NCBI RefSeq assembly: GCF_004193775.1
Contig: NC_041002.1
Location: forward strand, 37,483,112 to 37,547,111
DNA length: 64,000 nt
Reading direction: 5' to 3'
Origin: Glycine soja
Taxonomy: Eukaryota > Streptophyta > Magnoliopsida > Fabales > Fabaceae
The first letter of the stretch is position 1. Each line of letters begins with the position of its first letter. The position numbers and the translations under genes are program-made. This document shows, piece by piece, positions 56,228 to 64,000 of the stretch. The notes below the pieces were generated by a model that worked only from the letters and a program-made list of their open reading frames with translations, was not told where the DNA came from and made no database searches.

Positions 56228-56797
56228 CATAGATACACAGAGAATGGACAAGTACGTAGTATATTTGCGAAGTTTTTTCAAAAACATGGGATTGTTGCCT
56301 AGTACACTATGCCTAGTTCTCCGGATCAAAATTGTGTGGTAGAAAGAAGAAACTGGACTTTAATAGATATAGTGAGGAGTATAAGGAGTAATAGAAAAAA
56401 TCCTCAATTCTTGTGGATTGAAGCACTAAATACGGTCGTGTATATATTACATTAAGTACCAGCCAAGGTTGTCTCAAAGACACCTTTTGAGTTATTCAAA
56501 AGTTGGAAACCGAGTTTGCGACATATACGGGTTTGGGGATGTCCATCTGAATTTAGAATTTATAACCCACAAGAGAAGAGACTAGACCCAAGGACTATTA
56601 GTGGGTATTTCATTGGATATGCCAAAAGGACCAAAGGGTATAGATTCTATTGTCCATCAGATACCACTAGGATTGTGGAATCGAGAAATGCAAAATTTCT
56701 TGAGAATGACTTGATCGATGGGAGTGCTCAATTTCAGGACATTGCTTATGAAAAAGATCACTACGAAGCTCAACCCGTTGGCTCAGTGACAAATTGA
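56228..56797 (+). pseudogene. pol: copia integrase C-half and post-integrase linker
   Basis: Broken by stops up to 56515 (VVERRNWTL retains the catalytic Glu region), then open at 56516-56797 with RHIRVWGCPSEFRIYNPQEK and DPRTISGYFIGYAKRTKGY, a standard linker module. Confidence 0.68.
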
Positions 56798-57345
56798 TTG
56801 TCATTCACACCCCTCAAGTTAGACAACCAATAATTGAAATTCCACAAACTATTGAAAATGATCCTTAAGTTGTTGATGAGGAACAACAAGTTCCTCAAGA
56901 AGATCATGAAGCAACATTAAGAAGATCTACTAGAGTAAAAAAGTTAGCAATTCCTAGTGAAGTTGTATCTTGGAGAAGTGCCAAACAAACCTTGATTGCT
57001 ACTTTCACTATGGAGGCTGAGTTCATTTCCTATTTTGAGGCTACCTCGCATGGTGTATGGTTGAAGAGTTTCATGTGTGGAGTTAGAGTTGTGGACTTTA
57101 TTTCTAGGCCATTGAAGTTGTACTGTGACAACTCTGTTGCGATATTCATTGCTAAGAACAACAAAATTGGAAGTCGAAGTAAGCACTCGACATCAAATAC
57201 TTAGCCATAAAAGAACATGTTAAAGAAAAGAAAATGGCCTTTGAACACATTAGCACTGAGTTGATGATTATTGATCCTTTGACTAAAGACATGACATCAA
57301 AGAATTTTAAGGATCATGTAGTACGAATGAGACTTAGTTCCATAA
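56798..57345 (+). pseudogene. pol: copia linker joined directly to RNase H; RT missing
   Basis: Linker RRSTRVKKLAIPSE (about 56920-56960) runs within a few residues into WRSAKQTLIATFTMEAEF and YCDNSVAIFIAKNN of RNase H (to 57204), then KHSTSNT and the terminal HVVRMRLSS-like tail. The RT that belongs between them (~230 codons or more) is absent. Confidence 0.72.
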
Positions 57346-57347
57346 TG

Positions 57348-57350
<3 letters not shown>

Positions 57351-57422
<72 letters not shown>
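57351..57422. repeat. (AT)n microsatellite at the copia 3' end
   Basis: Starts six bases after the polyprotein tail, where a polypurine tract and 3' LTR would be expected. Confidence 0.92.
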
Positions 57423-57427
<5 letters not shown>

Positions 57428-58608
57428 TATAGTTTCTTTTTTATTTTTAATTTCAGGTACGTATTAAAGAAAATTAAATTGAATTAATATGAATTTTTTT
57501 TCTAATCATTTTCCTCAATTTTTTTAAAAGCAATCAGCAAATTTTGTTGAAATTACCGTGATTAATTCAGTTTACTAATAATTTACTTTGAGATAGGTAA
57601 TTTGGCCTCATGTAATTTATCAACATAGGCTCCCACTGAGTAATCAACTTTTTTTTCAATCAAATAGATAAATTTGGCCTCCACGTAAATGTACCAAAAA
57701 AATTTAAAAGAAAACTATAAATTTGATTCCACGTAAATGTATCTGAAATTAAAAAAATAAAATAAAATTGACCACACGTCAATGCACCTAATTATACAAT
57801 ATTCTCTAAAAAAAATTGAAATATATATTCATTTTCATAATATACAGATTTTCATATTATACATATTGACGTAATTTATCAATTTTAAAAAATAGAATAT
57901 ACATATTCACTCAAAGTAAATTAGAATATTCTTTTTTTTAGGGAAAATTAGAATATTCATTTTCACAATATACAGATTTTGATAATAAATTTATATTATG
58001 AAGATGAAGGAGGAGAGAGATTACAAATTTAATGTTTGATGAGAGAGGAGAGAATATATGATGTTTAAAACTTTAATGCTGATTGGGAACGAGAGAGGAG
58101 AGAAATGATTAATAAAACTTTGATTATAATAAATTTTTTATTAGATTGGTATAAAGTTGTCTCTAACAAAGTTTTAACTAAGAGCCACATTTCATTCATG
58201 ATTTATTCATATTTCACAGACATAAATAATTATCACTTATGTCAATCGTTATTGGTTATGATATAATGATTAATAATTAATTTATAATTTCTAATTTATT
58301 TTTTACAAATTCTTTTATGTTAAAATATAATTTAAAAATATTTTATAGTATTGTTAAAAAAACAAACATATATGTCATGAATGAAATGCGACTCTTGAAG
58401 TTTTAATCATAAGAAAAAATGTCATTTCATAAAAAATTGTTCAAATTTTTTATTATAATTAAGAACTTTCATTTAGATTGATAGAAATAAAATAATAAAT
58501 ATTCACAAAAAAAAATATTGATTGAAATATGATTTATGGGTACTTATTTAAATTACTACCCTACCAAACCCATGATTAATATTTATTTCTCACTTTTATT
58601 GCATTTCA
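57423..58608. other. AT-rich sequence, nothing recognised
   Basis: Short repeated phrases such as CCACGTAAATGTACC / CCACGTAAATGTATC / CCACACGTCAATGCACC (57680-57790) and GGAGAGAG blocks (58010-58100). No gene. Confidence 0.35.
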
Positions 58609-59056
58609 AAAAGGACAAAATATAATTTTTGTATTCCTATTTTTTAAAATTTATGGTTTTAGATCCACATTTTTTTATTCGTCCCTCACGTTTAAAAAAT
58701 TAACAATTTTAATTTCTTTTTTTTAATTGAGACATTTCATCTTCCATTTTTTAAAAATATTTAAACTTATGACCAATTTCAAATATTGACTGTATGCTTT
58801 TTTAATTCTTTTATTTTTTTATAAATTAAATTTATCAGCAATTAAATAATTAAAAAATAATTCCTCACATGATTAATAAAGATACATGTGTCAATTAAAA
58901 TCAATGGAGTGCACAATCCAAGTTTGAAATTGGCCATAGATATTAAAATCATGAAATTTAAAAAAATGAGAGATAAAATGTTTCAATTAGAAAATAAGAA
59001 AACTAAAATCACATATTTAAAAAAATAGAAAGAAAAAAATTATATTTTAGCTTTTT
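58609..59056. mobile_element. foldback MITE
   Basis: Outer arms AAAAAGGACAAAATATAATTT and complement AAAAAGCTAAAATATAATTT continue inward with CTATTTTTTAAA, GGTTTTAG and ACATTTTATC/TTTCAATTAG pairs, giving a ~450-bp imperfect palindrome. No coding content; target duplication not resolved. Confidence 0.55.
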
Positions 59057-60299
59057 ATAAATTACAGTCTACTAGATATATAATCAATTATCTATAATAA
59101 ACAAAAATAATTAATAGCTAAAAATGTAATACTTTACATTATATGAATAAAATAAATCAATTATTTAATAGTAAGTAATTCCTAACACAAATTTTAAGAA
59201 AAAATTACATATATAAAAAATATTTATGAAAATTTAGAAATAATATTTACCCGTACATATAGCATGGATCACTACATTCTATTATATATTAAAGATTAAT
59301 AAATCAACATATAAAATAAAGACATTCTAATTTGGTAAAAAAAATTAATCAGCACAATCCGTGCACAATCAAATTAAAATAAGTGCATAGTCACTATTTA
59401 TTTTTAAAATTTCAAATGTATATTTGAAAAGATTTGAGAATTGAATAGGCACAATATTAATTATATAAATAAATAAACATAAAGAGAATTCTTCTAACGG
59501 TTAAAGAGAAGCATTAATGGGAAAATTTCTCCTTCTCATCACCAAAAGAACGAAATGACTAATAATATCTCCTCTCCAAATCCTGACGCTCTTACCCTCT
59601 TCTTCTTTTTTATTATTTTCAAATTTTTTCTACTTAATTGTTTTTTTTTTATGATGAAACTGGTTTGATTGTGTATTTACCAAAATTCAAAGTCATCCCA
59701 TCTCAAAGTAGACATGGTCAATGTAGGCTTCAAGAACTCTTACGTCGTATCGAAATTTTTTTTGTTAAGAGGACAAGAGAAGGAACTTACAAAACAAAGA
59801 ATTACGATGTTCAAGTAAATAAGTGAGTTAGAATAATATGAGTGAGTATGAAAAGAGTGAGATGGAACGTGGTACTAATAGAGTGAAGAGGGAGTGGTGG
59901 ATCCTTGTTTGTAGGGGTTGTTACGATAACCTAATAGTCCTAGTAGATAATTACTAACTTGTAAATAATAACTAGCTTATAGATAATAACTAGTAGATAA
60001 TTGTAACTAACACAGATAATATATACTTGTAAGAGATAAGGAGGTTACGACATATTCAACTAATTGAGTGATTCTTGTGACTTAAGAGTTTGATAGGATT
60101 TCATGTCCATGCTCCTATGATAGGATAGGATTGTCAGTATGTCTGAGAGTGGTGCCTGTCAAATAACATGTCAGGTGTATTTTGTAGATCCTATGCAATA
60201 TAAATTACAAACCCATTACATACTTATAGCTCATCCTATCAGAATCTATAATATAGTAAACGCATTATAAGACTAAAATAAGGTTTGTCTTTAATTTTA
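59057..60299. other. unassigned AT-rich sequence with a small frame
   Basis: A 62-codon plus frame at 59638-59826 includes HGQCRLQELLRRIEIFFVKR but matches nothing I know. A repeated phrase TAGATAATTACTAACTTGTAAATAATAACTAG-like lies at 59940-60010. No supported gene. Confidence 0.3.
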
Positions 60300-61330
60300 A
60301 AGGTTGTATCGGATCAATTTTTTTCTCTCTCTTTAATTTATTCATATATAATAAAAAAAAATTCATGAATAATATATTAAAATATACCATTATAATATAT
60401 TAAGTAGATATTCATATTTAAATTTTTTTTATACAACTTTTATATGAATGATGTTTAATTTTTTCTTATATCACAACATCCTTAATTTTTTAATTTGAAA
60501 GTATAAAAAAAAATATTTTTTTAAGCTATTATATATTTTATTTATGTTGCGCTAATTCATATTTCAATCAATCCATCACAAGATATTCATATTAGGACAA
60601 ATTCATTTGGTGATTTTTTTATATAATCATTTTTTTATTTCAAGAACTAATAGATATTTATATTTAAACTTAATGCATACAAATTATATATGAATGATAT
60701 TTATATTTCTTTTATATCGAATATCCTTCAATTTTATTTCTGTCAAAGACCAGTGGCTTGTCAAAGAAAATTAATTTTGCACATAAAAGAAATCAAATAT
60801 AAATTCTTCCACTAAATATATTGTTTTGTCACATGTGAATACAATGAGACATTACATCACGGCATTAATCCTATTAATTTTCTTCAATTTTTGTTTAATT
60901 TGATAGTATAAAAAAATTGTATTCTATTTATGTTGCACTAATTCATATTTATATCCATATGTCACTTAGACATCTAAAGAAAAAGTTCACTTAATCCTTC
61001 ATTTTTAATTTAAAAGTATAAAATTTAACCTTTTAAACTATTATATATTATGTTTATATTGTGTTAATTCATATTTTATATACAAGTAGCCATACTAGGA
61101 CAAACCCATTTGAGTTTTTTATTTTGCAATAATTTTCGTTAGTTTTTTATGTCAAGGGAATCTTAGATATTTAAATGTAATGTATACCAATTTTATATGA
61201 ATAATATTTATATTTTTTTTATCAAAACATTCTTCATTTTTTATTTATTTTGCAAGTCTAAAAATTATATTTTTTAAATTATTATATATTCTACTTAGTT
61301 GCGTTAATCCATATGTATATCCATTAAATA
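60300..61330. repeat. AT-rich degenerate tandem repeats
   Basis: A unit with TTTAATTTGAAAGTATAAAA, TTATTTATGTTGCGCTAATTC, CATATTAGGACAAATTCATTTG and TTTTATATGAATGATATTTA recurs; the marker TTGYRYTAATYCAT is near 60547, 60922, 61067 and 61298. About three partial units. Confidence 0.55.
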
Positions 61331-61536
61331 AAAGTAAATACATTTAAAATAAAACTGTGACATCAGTTAGATAAAACAAATAATTAAGTAAAAGTTATTA
61401 TATTCTTTGACAAACATGTATGTCTGTTAAAAAAGACATTCAAATTCTATATTTATATCATGCGTTGCATGGGTAAAAAAATCTAATATATATTAAGATA
61501 AATATTTGATACTTAGAGATAATTTTTATATACACA

Positions 61537-61539
<3 letters not shown>

Positions 61540-61613
<74 letters not shown>
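61540..61613. repeat. (AT)n microsatellite
   Basis: About 74 bases of uninterrupted AT. Confidence 0.92.
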
Positions 61614-61617
<4 letters not shown>

Positions 61618-62580
61618 GTGTTAACCATGCAAAGAAAAAAACCAACAACATCAAAAGTTGAAAGAATATATTTTCTAAATCCAATTTACAATATGATTTT
61701 GAATGAATATGCTTAGATGAAAACTAAAACCTCAAAATTTTTTATAAACATTTATTAGAAGAATACACTAGTACCTCAACATCAATTTTACACATACTGC
61801 ATGGATTTGATATCCAAAAAATCGACCCAAATTGAACTGCTTTAATAGGTTCAAATTTTAATCCAAATAGCTAACCCACTTTACCAAACTAATTATAAAC
61901 TAAACTGATTAGTTAAATCGGTTTTGAACCAATTTTTAACATTGAATCGGTTTTGATCCCATTTCACAACCAAACTAGTTTTGAAATCCAATATGGTTTC
62001 ATAAATTGGTTTTAATACTTTTTTTTTATTGTTTTCCACTCTCAAATATTTTTTATAGTGTCTTTTTCATCCTACATTCATTTCCCCTCATCAATAAAAA
62101 AATATACATTCTTTCATAAAGTATTTCCTTTTCATTCAATTCTAGATTTCATCTTACACCATAAAATAAATCACAACTTATCCCTTGCTTTCAAATGTGA
62201 CAAAGACTTCGTTGATAAAAACTAAAGCAAACATAAAAAGAGACCTACCAGAACAACCAACTTATCCAATGCAATCTGTAAAATTCATAAATAACAACCA
62301 TAAACTATGATCCTCAAAAGAGACCTACCAAAACAACCAATTTCATATTAATTACAAAATACTCAAAATAAGCACGCACCATGGTTGAATCTCTAGAGTT
62401 TAATTGCAAATAGATATATAATAATCCTAATAACAAAAACAAGAAACCTCCATTCTTCTTCATCATCAAGTGCAATAGAGAAGACTGAATATGTTACGCC
62501 CTATGAAGGTATAGTTTCTGCAAAGTGAAAAAAAAGCAAAAGTACATAATACAAGAATGTATTTTAAAAAATATTATTAC
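61614..62580. other. unassigned sequence left of the hAT remnant
   Basis: Contains repeated GGTTTTGAACC / TCGGTTTTGATCC phrases (61915-62000). It may include a further short 3' exon of the transposase, but none is clear. Confidence 0.3.
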
Positions 62581-63765
62581 CTTGTTCAAATTGCTCAAGC
62601 ATCTCAAACAATTTATTTTCATTTGAAGACAATGGTAAATCTATTCCATTGACCCAATCTTACATGAAAATGAGTGCTTCAACCATTTGTGATGTGAGGG
62701 AACTACAACGTGGATCAATAACTCTTCCTCTAGTACAAAAGATAGATTCAGAGGGTACTGTAGAGACATGTATTCAAGCAAATCTCTTGCCATATTTGAT
62801 ATAATTGGAAATTGACCCGAGTTTAGTTTCCACCAACTAGATTCAAATCTCCCTGGTCCGCTTCTAAAGCTTCATCTAAGTAAATATTTAGTTCAGTTTT
62901 GCTAGATCTGATTGTTTGGAAAAATTGGCTGAAACCATAAGGATCATCACTACCTCCTTCGTTAAGATGATCTTCTTATGAGTTAGCTTCAAACTCATTT
63001 GCCCAACCATAGTACTCTTTAAAAAGTGATTTCATCTTGGATTCTACTTTTTATTCAACACAAATGCGACTTCATGACTAAAATTTCCAGTAAACACCCA
63101 ATGCAAGAATTGGAATTTGTATCTTGAATGCAACACCAAAGCAATTAATAAAAACATGTTTAGACAATCAGGAACACCTCAATACTTATCATATTTTTTC
63201 TTCATTGCTTCAACCATCATTTTTACACTCACATTCTTGGAAGTACACATTTGTTTTATCTTCCTTCCAATTCCAAAGGCCTCAAACTCATACAAATTGC
63301 TAGTCATATAAGTCAAACTAGACATGCACAAAGTAGCATCATAAAACAATTTCAAAAATGACAAGATTGTACACACAAATTCGCAATCTTCAAATATAGG
63401 AACACTACTCCCATTTTGTAACTCATCATCATATTTCATATCTTCCATTTCAAACTCTTCAAATGTCTTTCGGTGCTTCAATGCAGCATCTAACATTAAG
63501 TAGGTGGAATTCCATCTGGTTTCCACATTGAAACAAACAAAACCTTTAAAATTAGTGTTTTGCTTCATAGCGCATTTCTTGAAGTTAGTAAACCGAGAAG
63601 GAGAAGATCTTACATATTTGATCGCAACACGAATTTGACAAACAAAATCTATTTTATCTTTCACATAGTAGTTGTTCAATTCTCAAATTTGATCAGACCT
63701 TCATAATAGTTACATCTAGATTTCTTTTCTGAGTTGGGCTCTGACTCCTTTGTGAAGTGATCCCA
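62581..63765 (-). pseudogene. hAT-family transposase, internally deleted
   Basis: hAT transposases cut and paste DNA elements. From 63765: a BED zinc-finger start (WDHFTKESEPNSEKKSRCNY) runs within about 30 codons into the mid-transposase (IKYVRSSPSRF and NVETRWNSTYLMLDAALKHR, 63679-63179, open for 166 codons). Then broken frames hold FLLIALVL, TELNIYLDEALEAD, and the C-terminal dimerisation region (FPIISNMARDLL; RVIDPRCSSLTSQMVEALIF), ending at a donor-like GTAATA after 62581. The region between BED and the core is deleted, and stops and shifts occur. Confidence 0.82.
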
Positions 63766-64000
63766 TACATTATATCAGTTTTTACACACTCTAGAACGAG
63801 GAGGTAACATTTGGCTTTGCCCAACAATGTAGATATTTTGCATTTGAAAATTGGAGCTTGCAAATGAATGCAAAAGCAAAATATATAAGAAAATATGTAA
63901 TAAGCACCAGCTAAGAAAGGTAAATTGAGGAAGTTGACACGTAAAAATACAAACCAGTCAACAATGGAGCCCATGAGCTTAAATAGCCTGGTGATTTGAT
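63766..64000. other. right edge, upstream of the hAT remnant
   Basis: The minus frame at 63693-63974 overlaps the BED segment in a different frame and is not the real product. No terminal inverted repeat is visible before the window ends. Confidence 0.35.

Noticed and set aside
59638..59826. 62-codon frame with a basic helix-like segment
   Set aside because: Isolated, no homology I recognise, no promoter or splice context.
1..64000. tRNA, rRNA, snoRNA or organelle-derived genes
   Set aside because: No cloverleaf, rRNA core or organelle gene sequence was recognised by eye; the tRNA-like matches found are primer binding sites next to LTRs.

Overview
This window looks like legume nuclear DNA, most likely Glycine (soybean) or a close relative. 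The reasons are AT-rich composition, a spliced plant-type OTU protease gene copy, many plant LTR retrotransposons, and a young SIRE1-like Sirevirus whose LTRs carry GTAATCGATTAC palindromes (a motif I associate, from memory, with soybean repeats). It is mostly a retroelement graveyard. I find no intact host protein-coding gene, tRNA, rRNA or CRISPR array.

Region 1 (1-8425): a decayed, intron-containing copy of an OTU-domain cysteine protease gene (OTU3/At2g38025 type) on the minus strand. Seven exons can be joined in phase over 456-7704, but there is a nonsense codon, three broken splice sites and no start exon. Two palindromic transposon remnants sit in its introns.

Region 2 (8426-22819): two solo copies of one long Ty3/gypsy-type LTR (8426-10996 and 21024-22209); a crippled Ty3/gypsy polyprotein of Tat-like domain order (12180-17001) interrupted by a CT microsatellite and a deleted LTR element with its own target duplication; fragments of a decayed LTR family ('A') recognised by a shared box ending in a GTATAAA-like signal; and an old solo Sirevirus LTR (18830-20490) holding two arrays of hairpins with varying stems and constant loops.

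Region 3 (22820-30884): a very young Sirevirus on the minus strand. Its two LTRs differ only in a G run, it has a perfect 5-bp target duplication (ACAAC), an initiator-Met PBS, three polypurine tracts, gag, an in-frame internally deleted pol lacking integrase, and a separate ORF in the env position. That ORF has its own upstream cluster of six TAATCGATTA motifs plus a TATA box, resembling a second promoter.

Region 4 (30885-51931): more family-A LTR fragments, a 2.8-kb gypsy-type LTR (35311-38094), a TIR element with unidentified cargo (38138-39219), Mutator-like MITEs with 9-bp target duplications, and a diverged ~270-bp tandem array split by a long LTR that itself contains a nested 2.95-kb solo LTR and a MITE.

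Region 5 (51610-64000): a LINE 3' remnant; a Ty1/copia element (about 51932-57345) whose 5' LTR is split by a solo LTR and whose reverse transcriptase has been excised; AT-rich degenerate tandem repeats; a foldback MITE; and an internally deleted hAT transposase pseudogene at the right edge.

Nesting and target duplications give a relative insertion order. Family assignments come from recognising motifs by eye, not from a database search.
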